In this document: piece by piece, positions 1 through 6,343 of the stretch | How the letters are laid out: every line of letters starts with the position of its first letter | Numbering within the stretch: the stretch's first letter is position 1 | Source of the DNA: Clostridia bacterium | Lineage (GTDB): Bacteria; Bacillota_A; Clostridia; Christensenellales; UBA1242 | Direction of reading: 5' to 3' | Assembly (NCBI GenBank): GCA_017403205.1 | Contig: JAFQOM010000122.1 | Location: 1 to 8,468 of the forward strand | DNA: 8,468 nt | Notes under the pieces: model-generated | What the model was told of the DNA's origin: nothing | The model's database searches: none | The model's input: only the letters and a program-made list of their open reading frames with translations | Translations under genes and position numbers: made by a program

Positions 1-37
1 AAAAAAGACTTGAAAAATCTCAAGTCTTTTTATTTAT
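1..37 (-). terminator. Rho-independent terminator closing the hisS transcription unit, probably bidirectional
   Basis: A 12-bp stem (2-13 paired with 20-31, core AAAAGACTTG/CAAGTCTTTT) closes a 6-base loop. On the minus strand the stem runs into a T tract at the window edge, as expected for an intrinsic terminator about 80 bases past the hisS stop codon. On the plus strand it is also followed by T-rich sequence (27-37), so it could stop a convergent transcript arriving from outside the window. The 75 bases between it and hisS are AT-rich and show no gene. Confidence 0.85.
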
Positions 38-109
38 AATTTAGATTTTTAATTAATTTTTAGCAAACATGTTTAAACTAAGCTAAATCAAATTAATTTA
101 TCAACTAAT

Positions 110-1354
110 TTAAAACTTAACAAGATCTTTAATTTCATTTGAGTTTTCACCAAATACAACATAATTTGTAAAGTCTTGTTCGCATAATCTATTTAAAAAT
201 TTACCTAACTTATTTGGCATTTCAAATAAACAAAAATCATATTGATAGCTTACAGATTTTGCATATTCCATTGCTTGAACAAAATCATTATCTTTGTAGA
301 TAATAGCAAGCTTATTCTTTTTTTGTGGCAATTTAAAACCTTTGTCATTCAAAATAGAATAAATCCTTTCAAAGCCAATAGAAAATCCTACAGCTGGAAT
401 ACTTTCTCCAGTAAACTTGCCGACCAAGTTGTCATATCTTCCGCCACCACCAATAGAACAGAAGAAGTCGTCACTTTGAATTTCAAAAACAGCACCTGTA
501 TAATAGCCTTGACCGCGAACAAGCGAAATGTCAAACACAATACCATACTTGCCTTTTGCTAATTTTTTTACACCATCTATAATGTTAGACAAATTTATAT
601 ATTCCGGCATATCCCCAACATATGATTTTATATCTTCTAATTTTGATGGTTTGTTTTCAACAAAATCATATAGGTTTTGACATGCAGCAACATCAAATTG
701 TTTAGCTAAAAGCTCTTCTTTAACACCTTGAGCCCCTATTTTGTCAAGCTTATCAAATGTAATACAAACACTATCTAAATCAAATAGTGAAAATCCTAAA
801 GAAACAAGTGTTTTTCTTAAAAGTTGCCTATCGTTAATTCTAATTTTAAAATTAGACAAACCAATATTTAAAAGAGCTTGGGCTGTAACATCAATAAGTT
901 CTATTTCACAGTTGCAACTGTTTGAACCCAATATATCTATATCGCACTGCACAAGTTCTCTACTTCTACCCTTTTGAGGGCGTTCTGCCCTAAAAACCCT
1001 ATCAACTTGAATGCATTTAAAAGGACTAGGTAATTCAGCTTTATGACAACTATAAAACCTTGATAAAGGCAACGTTAAGTCATATCTCAAACCCAAGTCT
1101 GCTAAATTATCAAAATCTTTATTTTCTATACTTTTTACAAATTTATCGCCGCGCTTTAAAACTTTATAAATCAAACTAAGATTATCGCCACCATCACTTT
1201 TTTCTAGGTTTTCTATATCCTCTAAAATAGGTGTATAAATTCTGTTAAATCCATAATTTTTATAAGTAGAAATTATTTGTTGTTGCATATAATCTCTAAG
1301 TTCTGCCTCTTTAGGCAAAAAGTCGGTCGTGCCTTTAACTGGAGTAATTTTCAT
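110..1354 (-). CDS. hisS: Histidyl-tRNA synthetase (histidine--tRNA ligase)
   Basis: This cytoplasmic class II aminoacyl-tRNA synthetase charges tRNA-His with histidine using ATP. The 414-residue protein shows the expected order: N-terminal KGTTDFLP; motif 1 around residues 35-46; the GLRYDLTLPL segment at 88-97; motif 2 at 118-140 (DRVFRAERP...QCDID); the histidine-binding box LVRGQGYYTG at 278-287; GGGGRYDNLVG at 302-312; and motif 3 at 321-331 (GFSIGFERI). The intact histidine box and GGGGRYD argue against the paralogue HisZ, which regulates histidine biosynthesis. The GLRYDLT and RGQGYYTG forms resemble the eukaryote-like HisRS branch found in some Clostridia and Bacteroidetes rather than the E. 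coli form (RGLDYY). The C-terminal anticodon-binding domain is only about 80 residues and ends at DLVKF, slightly short. The ATG has an AAGAGAG ribosome site 9 bases upstream. The gene is last in a minus-strand run, 60 bp behind the CrtO-like gene, and is followed by a terminator. Confidence 0.95.
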   Translation of the reverse strand: MKITPVKGTTDFLPKEAELRDYMQQQIISTYKNYGFNRIYTPILEDIENLEKSDGGDNLSLIYKVLKRGDKFVKSIENKDFDNLADLGLRYDLTLPLSRFYSCHKAELPSPFKCIQVDRVFRAERPQKGRSRELVQCDIDILGSNSCNCEIELIDVTAQALLNIGLSNFKIRINDRQLLRKTLVSLGFSLFDLDSVCITFDKLDKIGAQGVKEELLAKQFDVAACQNLYDFVENKPSKLEDIKSYVGDMPEYINLSNIIDGVKKLAKGKYGIVFDISLVRGQGYYTGAVFEIQSDDFFCSIGGGGRYDNLVGKFTGESIPAVGFSIGFERIYSILNDKGFKLPQKKNKLAIIYKDNDFVQAMEYAKSVSYQYDFCLFEMPNKLGKFLNRLCEQDFTNYVVFGENSNEIKDLVKF

Positions 1355-1396
1355 TTTTAATATCTCTCTTTTATTAAAAATAGTATTTGTTTTTAC

Positions 1397-1410
1397 ATAG
1401 CAATTGCTAT
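1397..1410. repeat. Perfect 14-bp palindrome ATAGCAATTGCTAT between the CrtO-like gene and hisS
   Basis: The sequence is its own reverse complement and starts about 5 bp past the stop codon of the CrtO-like gene, in the 60-bp gap before hisS. As RNA it could form a 5-bp stem with an AATT loop. It is not followed by a T tract on the minus strand, so it is not a normal terminator. It could be an operator-like dyad, an mRNA processing or stability hairpin, or chance in AT-rich DNA. Confidence 0.45.
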
Positions 1411-1414
1411 TTAT

Positions 1415-2047
1415 TTAATTTTTGATTTCTTTATATTCTTTACTTAATTTTTCTTCTTCGTTCTGTTTTGTTAAAAATTGTTGTTTTTTTAGTGCCCTTT
1501 CCATTGCAATTTTAAGCTTAGGTATATTGTATCTTAAAACCATAACTGACAATAAGTTTAAATATAAATTTACAAAAGCAATTGGAAGACCTATGTATAA
1601 AGCATACTTTGGCATCGGAAACAACAAAATTAAAAAGCCAAAAATTATGCCAGCAATATGAAGTGTAATGCCTTTGTTGTTTTCTACAATAAATAATTGT
1701 AAATATTTAGGATCGTTGGGATCAGCTACTTTATTTTTTCTAAAGCCACCTAAAGCGCCTAATTCTGCAACTTTATCTTTCCAGTTTTTAATTTTTAATT
1801 TTTCATAAAACTTTCTTTCTTTTCGACTAACGTCAAATATTTTTTTATTTTTATCAAACCATTTTTCTGGCATTGAGTGAATAACAAAGGCCAAAATTCC
1901 ATCAATAACAACTTCTAAAATAACACCTAAAACAACCGCACATATTGTCCACAACGGTGAAAAACCAGCCACCATGCTATTAAACAAAATATTAAGCACA
2001 CTAATAATAATTGTGGCAACTATAATTATTGTTAAGTACATTGTCAT
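1415..2047 (-). CDS. CrtO-like (glycosyl-4,4'-diaponeurosporenoate acyltransferase family) membrane protein
   Basis: The 210-residue protein has four predicted membrane segments (about 4-24, 33-58, 130-145 and 147-170) with a charged segment between the second and third. That segment carries a conserved-looking block at 81-107 (YEKLKIKNWKDKV...GGFRKNKV), and the last membrane segment runs into LRYNIPKL at 171-178. From memory, the FYxKLxIKxWKDxxPE...GGFxKK and QRYNRPRL signatures belong to the family named after Staphylococcus aureus CrtO, which acylates the sugar of staphyloxanthin. Here the usual proline after WKDK is absent (VAELG), and no carotenoid gene is in the window, so the substrate is more likely another lipid or glycolipid. 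A PlsC-type acyltransferase lies just upstream, which fits lipid work. The ATG at 2047 has AGAGGG 8 bases upstream. The family call is moderate; the enzymatic role is inference. Confidence 0.6.
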   Translation of the reverse strand: MTMYLTIIIVATIIISVLNILFNSMVAGFSPLWTICAVVLGVILEVVIDGILAFVIHSMPEKWFDKNKKIFDVSRKERKFYEKLKIKNWKDKVAELGALGGFRKNKVADPNDPKYLQLFIVENNKGITLHIAGIIFGFLILLFPMPKYALYIGLPIAFVNLYLNLLSVMVLRYNIPKLKIAMERALKKQQFLTKQNEEEKLSKEYKEIKN

Positions 2048-2090
2048 AATACATGCCCTCTTTTGCTTTGGTCTGTTTAAATTGTTAAAT

Positions 2091-2112
2091 GATATAAAAG
2101 GTGGCTTATATC
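2091..2112. repeat. Leader hairpin GATATAA-N8-TTATATC upstream of the CrtO-like gene
   Basis: Perfect 7-bp arms (2091-2097 and 2106-2112) flank an 8-base loop. The dyad lies inside the predicted 79-base 5' leader of the CrtO-like mRNA, 43 bases before its ATG. On the minus strand the loop reads GCCACCTT, which could pair imperfectly (7 of 9 positions) with the AAAGAGGGC ribosome-site region. It may be an RNA hairpin or an operator; nothing known matches it. Confidence 0.4.
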
Positions 2113-2132
2113 AAAAAACTAAACACAATTAT

Positions 2133-2161
2133 ATTTTATATTATAAATTACAAAATCTCAA
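2133..2161 (-). promoter_or_regulatory. Putative sigma-70/SigA promoter for the CrtO-like gene and hisS
   Basis: On the minus strand a TTGAGA -35 box (2156-2161) is followed by 17 bp and a TAAAAT -10 box (2133-2138), predicting a start near 2126 and a leader of about 79 bases. It sits in the 162-bp gap between the acyltransferase and the CrtO-like gene. The gap length supports a separate promoter, but the region is extremely AT-rich, so a chance match is possible. Confidence 0.5.
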
Positions 2162-2209
2162 CACTAATTAACAAAAAAAATTTTTAGTTTTATTTTATTA
2201 ACTAGTTTC

Positions 2210-3043
2210 TCACTTTAAATAAGTAAGTTTTTGATTATAAAAATTTTCATAAACCTCTTTCCAGGCTTGATAGTTTTTATCTTTCATTTCTTCCATATTT
2301 ACATTTCTTGTTTTATTTAAGTCTGGATAAATTGCTGGCAAAATATGAACATAATACTCTTGAACATAAAATCCATCCGAATCCAAAACATCGCTATCCT
2401 TCATTGTTATAAAAAAAGGAAGAACAGGAACCATGTTTGTTGCAGCAAATCTAAATGCCCCGCTTTTAAATGGTCTTGGTTTTTTATAATTCCACCACAT
2501 TGCTTGTTCTGGATAAACCAAAATCTTTTTGCCACTTTTTAACAAAACATTTATAGCCCTCATAAATTTTTTCATTGTATCAGCATTGCTACTAAGCGGA
2601 AGGGTGTTGCAATGTCTCAATATAAAACCAAATGGTGGTGGTGAGTTTGTATAATTCCCCTCCCTAATTACTTTGTATAAGCGTTCTTTTTTGCCAACAT
2701 GTGGTTTTATTGATCTCCATACTGCATAATTATCACAAACGTTAAAGTGGTTACAAGTTATAATTGCGCCCTTATCTTTTATAGCTAAAAAATTTTCTAT
2801 ACCAATTACTTCTTTTATAATAAACTGTCTTTTTTTTATAAGATTTTCATAAAAAGCGGTGCCTGTTTTGTTAGCAAAAAAGGTTGCTATTTTGCTTGAT
2901 AGCTTTTTATTTAAATAATCAATTTTATTTGGCAAAAGAGGGGTTGTGACTGGGTCATCCTCAACATCACAATCCCACTTTTGTTGTTTTTCTAACTCTT
3001 CAATTTTTTTTATGATTTTTAATCTGCTTTCTGACTTTTCCAT
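2210..3043 (-). CDS. PlsC-type lysophospholipid/1-acylglycerol-3-phosphate acyltransferase family protein
   Basis: Enzymes of this family transfer an acyl chain to lysophosphatidate or a related glycerolipid at the membrane. The 277-residue protein has the catalytic HX4D motif at 99-104 (HFNVCD), a block II-like segment at 138-151 (FGFILRHCNTLPLS), block III in the variant form YPEQAMWW at 177-184 in place of the common FPEGTR, and a block IV-like VPVLPFF at 205-211. The N-terminal 50 residues are charged and show no signal peptide. The YPEQAMW variant is one I associate with uncharacterised acyltransferases of Bacillota, so the exact acceptor is not certain and I give no plsC symbol. The ATG at 3043 has AAAGAGA 7 bases upstream. 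The gene lies 55 bp behind the family 8 glycosyltransferase, probably on the same transcript. It ends with TGA. Confidence 0.85.
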   Translation of the reverse strand: MEKSESRLKIIKKIEELEKQQKWDCDVEDDPVTTPLLPNKIDYLNKKLSSKIATFFANKTGTAFYENLIKKRQFIIKEVIGIENFLAIKDKGAIITCNHFNVCDNYAVWRSIKPHVGKKERLYKVIREGNYTNSPPPFGFILRHCNTLPLSSNADTMKKFMRAINVLLKSGKKILVYPEQAMWWNYKKPRPFKSGAFRFAATNMVPVLPFFITMKDSDVLDSDGFYVQEYYVHILPAIYPDLNKTRNVNMEEMKDKNYQAWKEVYENFYNQKLTYLK

Positions 3044-3098
3044 TTTAATATCTCTTTGCTAAAAATATTTTTGATTTTATTAATCTATAAAACCCATT

Positions 3099-4064
3099 TT
3101 AGATAGTAGCAGTATTATTTTTTAAAAACACATTATAAAAGGTTTTTTCAAGGCCTATAACCTTTAAACCATGTTCTACAATTTCAACATTAGCCCTTTC
3201 TTTTGCAAGTTTCTTTTCTTCATCAAAATCTTCAATCATTTTTAAAACTTTTTCATAGAAAGGAGACTTTTTTGCATAATGCCAAAAATATTCTCCATTT
3301 AAAACATCTTTATATTGCCAAGGTTTTTTGTATAAAGCATAGTGCACAATATGAAGGTCACCTTCCACTTCCTCTGGAAGAGATTCTTTATTCCAACCAG
3401 TTGGCATGTGCTTTACCCTATTTCTGCATAAGAAGTTTAAATAAGCTTGATCTGGGTCAATAACATCAAAATTATAAGTTCTAATTAAATCAACAAACTT
3501 GTCTTGGATTTTATGTTTTCTAAACTCCGCTAAGTTCATAAGTAAAATACCACTGTTAAAATAATTTTCTCTGCTAACGCCAACACACTTTTCAGCATAT
3601 TCACTAAATACTGGATGGTTATACACAACCTGTTCTCTAATAGCAGCAACAAGATTGTCTTTCAAATCTGTGTTATAAAATTTAGATATATCTCCTAAAA
3701 CTACAATATCACAATCTAAATAAATAGCCTTGTCATATTGAGGAAATAAGCTTTCAATAAAAAGCCTGTAATATGCAGTAACACTAAAGTGATAAATATC
3801 TCTTAACTGTTTTTTAATGTCTGCAACCTTTTCTGAAATATCACAAAAATTTATTATGACATTGCTACTTTGAAGTCTTTTCACCTTATCCATGTTTTCT
3901 TGTTTTAAACCTGTGTTTAAAATATTGATAACATAGTTATAATCTTTTGATGCATTTTCAATTAAAGAAGATAATGCTACGTCTAAGCAAGGAATATAAT
4001 TGTCGTCTGTAGCAAAGAAGATAGGAATCACTTTGTTGTTTTTTGTTTCATTTGTAACTAACAT
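3099..4064 (-). CDS. Family 8 glycosyltransferase (LgtC/GspA-like)
   Basis: GT8 enzymes are retaining glycosyltransferases that move glucose or galactose from a UDP-sugar to lipid, polysaccharide or protein acceptors. The 321-residue protein shows the family order: nucleotide-binding FFATDDNYIPCL at 16-27, VTAYYRLFI at 95-103, the metal-binding DXD as YLDCDIVVLGDI at 115-126, YFNSGILLMNL at 168-178, DPDQAYLN at 203-210, and the metal/UDP-binding HYALYKKPW at 241-249. All key residues are present, so it should be active. A charged helical tail of about 50 residues follows and may mediate membrane contact. There are no membrane segments or signal peptide. The ATG at 4064 has a good AGGGAGA ribosome site. 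It is the first gene of the GT8, acyltransferase, CrtO-like and hisS run, which suggests glycolipid or cell-envelope work; the acceptor cannot be read from sequence. Confidence 0.9.
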   Translation of the reverse strand: MLVTNETKNNKVIPIFFATDDNYIPCLDVALSSLIENASKDYNYVINILNTGLKQENMDKVKRLQSSNVIINFCDISEKVADIKKQLRDIYHFSVTAYYRLFIESLFPQYDKAIYLDCDIVVLGDISKFYNTDLKDNLVAAIREQVVYNHPVFSEYAEKCVGVSRENYFNSGILLMNLAEFRKHKIQDKFVDLIRTYNFDVIDPDQAYLNFLCRNRVKHMPTGWNKESLPEEVEGDLHIVHYALYKKPWQYKDVLNGEYFWHYAKKSPFYEKVLKMIEDFDEEKKLAKERANVEIVEHGLKVIGLEKTFYNVFLKNNTATI

Positions 4065-4102
4065 TTTTAAATCTCCCTAAACTCGATTTTATTTACGCAT
4101 CC

Positions 4103-4131
4103 ACTATATAAAATATTGCGCCTTTTAACAA
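4103..4131 (-). promoter_or_regulatory. Putative SigA promoter for the glycosyltransferase operon
   Basis: On the minus strand a TTGTTA -35 box (4126-4131), a 17-bp spacer and a TATAGT -10 box (4103-4108) predict a start near 4096. That gives a leader of about 32 bases, which includes the AGGGAGA ribosome site before the ATG at 4064. Confidence 0.55.
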
Positions 4132-4192
4132 TAGAAAATACTGTTTTGTTCTCTCGATGTAAATTACAAAAAATGGAGTTTTAAATAGAGAC

Positions 4193-4207
4193 TCTACAAT
4201 TTGTAGA
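4193..4207. repeat. 15-bp palindrome TCTACAA-T-TTGTAGA, operator-like
   Basis: Two perfect 7-base arms surround one central base. It lies about 95-110 bp upstream of the predicted glycosyltransferase transcription start and would lie inside the leader if the weaker upstream promoter is used. The TACA...TGTA arms resemble BlaI/CopY-type operators, but the spacing (3 bases) differs from the usual 2, so no regulator can be assigned. Confidence 0.35.
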
Positions 4208-4336
4208 ATTTGCTAAAAATCAGTACTTTAGGGCGATTATGTATAAAATCGGTACCTATGTTAAACAAAATTACAAATTTTAATAATGGTTTGAAAATAA
4301 ATTAAATAGACAAAAATTTAACAAATTATAAATAAA

Positions 4337-4360
4337 AAAACACCTTATTTAAGGTGTTTT
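4337..4360 (-). terminator. Rho-independent terminator of the tRNA-Asn gene
   Basis: A 10-bp stem (AAAACACCTT at 4337-4346 with AAGGTGTTTT at 4351-4360) closes a 4-base loop. On the minus strand it begins 4 bases after the tRNA CCA end and runs into a T-rich tail. It would also end any read-through coming from pepF. Confidence 0.9.
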
Positions 4361-4364
4361 AATT

Positions 4365-4439
4365 TGGCTCCTCGAGTCGGATTCGAACCAACAACCTATC
4401 GGTTAACAGCCGAGTGCTCTACCTTTGAGCTATCGAGGA
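4365..4439 (-). tRNA. tRNA-Asn, anticodon GUU
   Basis: The 75-base minus-strand cloverleaf has acceptor arms TCCTCGA/TCGAGGA, discriminator G and an encoded CCA; D arm GCTC/GAGC with a 7-base loop; anticodon loop CTGTTAA (anticodon GTT); variable loop AGGTT; and T arm GTTGG/CCGAC around TTCGAAT. All standard invariant positions are present. The anticodon stem has a C27-U43 mismatch at its outer pair, where most bacterial tRNA-Asn genes have a normal pair. It is a single tRNA gene with its own promoter and terminator. Confidence 0.97.
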
Positions 4440-4480
4440 ATATTCAAAGCATTTGTAAAAAACTTACTTAATGCCTTGTT

Positions 4481-4509
4481 ATATTAGCAGAGACAATTTG
4501 AAATGTCAA
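4481..4509 (-). promoter_or_regulatory. Strong SigA promoter of tRNA-Asn
   Basis: On the minus strand a perfect TTGACA -35 box (4504-4509), exactly 17 bp of spacer and a TAATAT -10 box (4481-4486) predict a start near 4474, 35 bases before the mature tRNA 5' end. The -35 box begins only 8 bases after the pepF stop codon, with no terminator between them. Confidence 0.85.
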
Positions 4510-4517
4510 CGATTTTT

Positions 4518-6299
4518 TTAACTTTTTTTATCTTTTTTTATAATTTTTTTTGATTGACTTATTAAGTCAAGTAAATAGTTAAACGCATTATCAAAAGTCT
4601 CTTTTTTTGTTAAATCTACTTTAACCAACTTTAGACAAGAAATAGGATCTAGAGAGCAACCACTGCTTAAAAATTTTTTATAATCTTCTAAAGTTATAAT
4701 ATTGTTTTCTAAATTTAAAACAATGTTTATTGCGCTAATTAAGCCCGTAGCATATTTATATACGTAAAAAGCGGTATAAAAATGAGGGATTCTACTCCAT
4801 TCGTATTTTACACAATCTAAAACTTTAACTTTTTTACCAAAGTATTTTTTTACAAGGTTCAAATAGTTGTTGTTTAAAATTTCATTTGAAATTGGTTGGT
4901 TGTTTTCTACTAGCCTATGCGCCATATTTTCAAAACTAGCAAACATTGTTTGTCTAAAAACCGTGGCATGGAATGTAGACAAAAATTCATTTATATAAAA
5001 CAGTTTTTCTTCTTTTGTTGTTGAATTTTTTATCATATAATTGTTCAATAAAGTTTCGTTTACAGTAGAAGCTATTTCTGCCAAAAATATTGGATAATTT
5101 GAGGTATAATATGGTTGAGCCAAATTTGAATAATAAGAGTGCATTGCGTGACCCAATTCATGTGCCAAAGTTGATACATCGTTAAATTTAGAAGAAAAAT
5201 TTGTAAGAACCATTGCCGGCTTTCCATAACACCCTGTTTTGTATGCACCATTTGCTTTGTTTTTATCTGGATAAACATCAATTTTTCCAGAGTTCTTCAT
5301 GTTTATTATTTCTTTTATATAATCTTCTCCAAGAAGAGATAATGCATCGCATACAATATCAAATGCTTGCTCATAAGAAAATTTTGTTGTGTTTTTTAAA
5401 GGGTTGTAATAAACATCATATGTGTGATAATTTTTTGATTTTAAAATCTGCCTTTTCACTTCCAACAATTTGTGTTCTGCTGATAAATTATTTTCTACAC
5501 TTTCAATTAACAAATTATAAACTTGCACATCAACTTCTTCATTAAACAAAGCTTTTTCTAGACATGAATTAAATTTTCTTGTTTTAGCAGAAAATATATT
5601 TTTATTTATATTTGATAAATAATTTGAAGTTAAAAAATTGTTGTATCTGCCAAAAGCAGAATTTAATTCTATATATGCATTTTTGCGCAATTCTGCATCT
5701 TTATCTCTTAAATAAATACTAGCCAAGCTTTGATTCATTTTAAGCTTTTTTCCCCTGCTGTTTTGCACCTCTTTAAAAGTCAAATCTCCATCTTCAAAAC
5801 TTGAAAAGTTATTTAAAAATCCATCTGTAAAAGAAGAGCTTCTAGACAACAAGGCTTCACACTCTTCACTTAAAACATGGTCTTTTTCTCTTAAAATATC
5901 ATGTATAGGTTTTTTATAATTTTTAAATTCTGGTTGTTTTGTCAAGTCTAGCAAAAAATCAACATCTAATCTTGATAACTGAGGCATTACATACGATGTT
6001 TTAACATAATGCTCTGTTAATTTAACCTGAAGTCTGTTTAGCCTTTGTTGACTTAAAGATAGCGAAACATCCAAATCTTTTAAACAATGCGCATATATAT
6101 ACAAAGGCTCTGCCATTAGATCAAGATCTTCTAAATACTTTAAGCATTCTAAAATTGTTTTAGAATCTTTTAATTTATCATTAAACTTATCTGCTGTTTC
6201 AATTTTCTTGCCATATTCTATAAAGCACCTTTCCCACTCCTGGTCATTTTTAAAATATCCAGTTAGATCCCATTTATATTTTGATTCTACTCTTGACAT
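4518..6299 (-). CDS. pepF: Oligoendopeptidase F (M3B family zinc metallopeptidase)
   Basis: PepF is a cytoplasmic zinc endopeptidase that cuts short peptides of roughly 7-17 residues and helps recycle peptides. From the chosen ATG the protein has 593 residues, the normal family length. The N-terminal helical domain (about 1-200) is followed by the catalytic domain with the zinc site HELGH at 380-384 (ligands His380 and His384, catalytic Glu381), the third ligand probably Glu408 in EIASTVNE, and the substrate-binding signature RIPHFYTAFYVYKYATG at 503-519. All catalytic residues are present. A TTG at 6308 is also in frame and would add three residues (MCC), but the AAAGGG site at 6310-6315 leaves only one base before it and ten before the ATG at 6299, so the ATG is preferred. 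The C-terminus is lysine-rich. It lies 44 bp behind the metal exporter with no terminator between, so the two may be co-transcribed. Confidence 0.95.
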   Translation of the reverse strand: MSRVESKYKWDLTGYFKNDQEWERCFIEYGKKIETADKFNDKLKDSKTILECLKYLEDLDLMAEPLYIYAHCLKDLDVSLSLSQQRLNRLQVKLTEHYVKTSYVMPQLSRLDVDFLLDLTKQPEFKNYKKPIHDILREKDHVLSEECEALLSRSSSFTDGFLNNFSSFEDGDLTFKEVQNSRGKKLKMNQSLASIYLRDKDAELRKNAYIELNSAFGRYNNFLTSNYLSNINKNIFSAKTRKFNSCLEKALFNEEVDVQVYNLLIESVENNLSAEHKLLEVKRQILKSKNYHTYDVYYNPLKNTTKFSYEQAFDIVCDALSLLGEDYIKEIINMKNSGKIDVYPDKNKANGAYKTGCYGKPAMVLTNFSSKFNDVSTLAHELGHAMHSYYSNLAQPYYTSNYPIFLAEIASTVNETLLNNYMIKNSTTKEEKLFYINEFLSTFHATVFRQTMFASFENMAHRLVENNQPISNEILNNNYLNLVKKYFGKKVKVLDCVKYEWSRIPHFYTAFYVYKYATGLISAINIVLNLENNIITLEDYKKFLSSGCSLDPISCLKLVKVDLTKKETFDNAFNYLLDLISQSKKIIKKDKKS

Positions 6300-6309
6300 A
6301 CAACACAAA

Positions 6310-6315
6310 CCCTTT
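6310..6315 (-). promoter_or_regulatory. Ribosome binding site that sets the pepF start
   Basis: AAAGGG on the minus strand lies 10 bases before the ATG at 6299 but only 1 base before the alternative TTG at 6308, which supports the shorter protein. Confidence 0.6.
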
Positions 6316-6343
6316 ATTTATTATTATTTGCTGTTTATAAATT

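Larger units (their letters stand above)
4065..4336. other. Non-coding stretch upstream of the glycosyltransferase gene
   Basis: The 272 bases between the glycosyltransferase start and the tRNA terminator hold no convincing gene; the few ATGs open frames of 15 codons or less. Present are a promoter close to the glycosyltransferase, a 15-bp palindrome at 4193-4207, and an inverted repeat CGATT-N8-AATCG at 4234-4251. A weaker second minus-strand promoter overlaps that repeat (TTGTTT at 4263-4268, 17 bp, TATACA at 4240-4245). If that promoter is used, the transcript would have a long leader of about 170 bases carrying the palindrome as a hairpin. I recognise no known riboswitch. Confidence 0.5.

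Noticed and set aside
242..562. Plus-strand open frame inside hisS (106 codons)
   Set aside because: It is antisense to a strongly supported gene with all HisRS motifs, has no ribosome site, and its translation resembles no protein; the same holds for the frame at 741-977.
110..1354. HisZ (regulatory subunit of ATP phosphoribosyltransferase) instead of HisS
   Set aside because: HisZ lacks the histidine-binding box and motif details; here RGQGYYTG, GGGGRYD and motif 3 are intact, and no his biosynthesis genes are nearby.
1974..2171. Short plus-strand frame spanning the start of the CrtO-like gene and the intergenic gap
   Set aside because: It has no Shine-Dalgarno site, low-complexity AT-rich content and overlaps the CrtO-like start; the frames at 1422-1661, 2345-2542 and 3203-3463 are rejected for the same reasons.
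2164..2205. Possible terminator behind the acyltransferase (CTAGTTAA...TTAATTAG with a T-rich loop)
   Set aside because: The stem is AT-only apart from two pairs (one of them G-U), the loop is 26 bases, and the T run lies inside the loop instead of after the stem.
4065..4336. Riboswitch or small RNA in the long gap
   Set aside because: I looked for yybP-ykoY, T-box, SAM and similar conserved cores and saw none; only simple dyads are present.
5213..5545. Plus-strand open frame of 110 codons and minus-strand frame at 5072-5281, both inside pepF
   Set aside because: Both overlap the catalytic region of an intact M3 peptidase in other frames and are shadows of its codon pattern.
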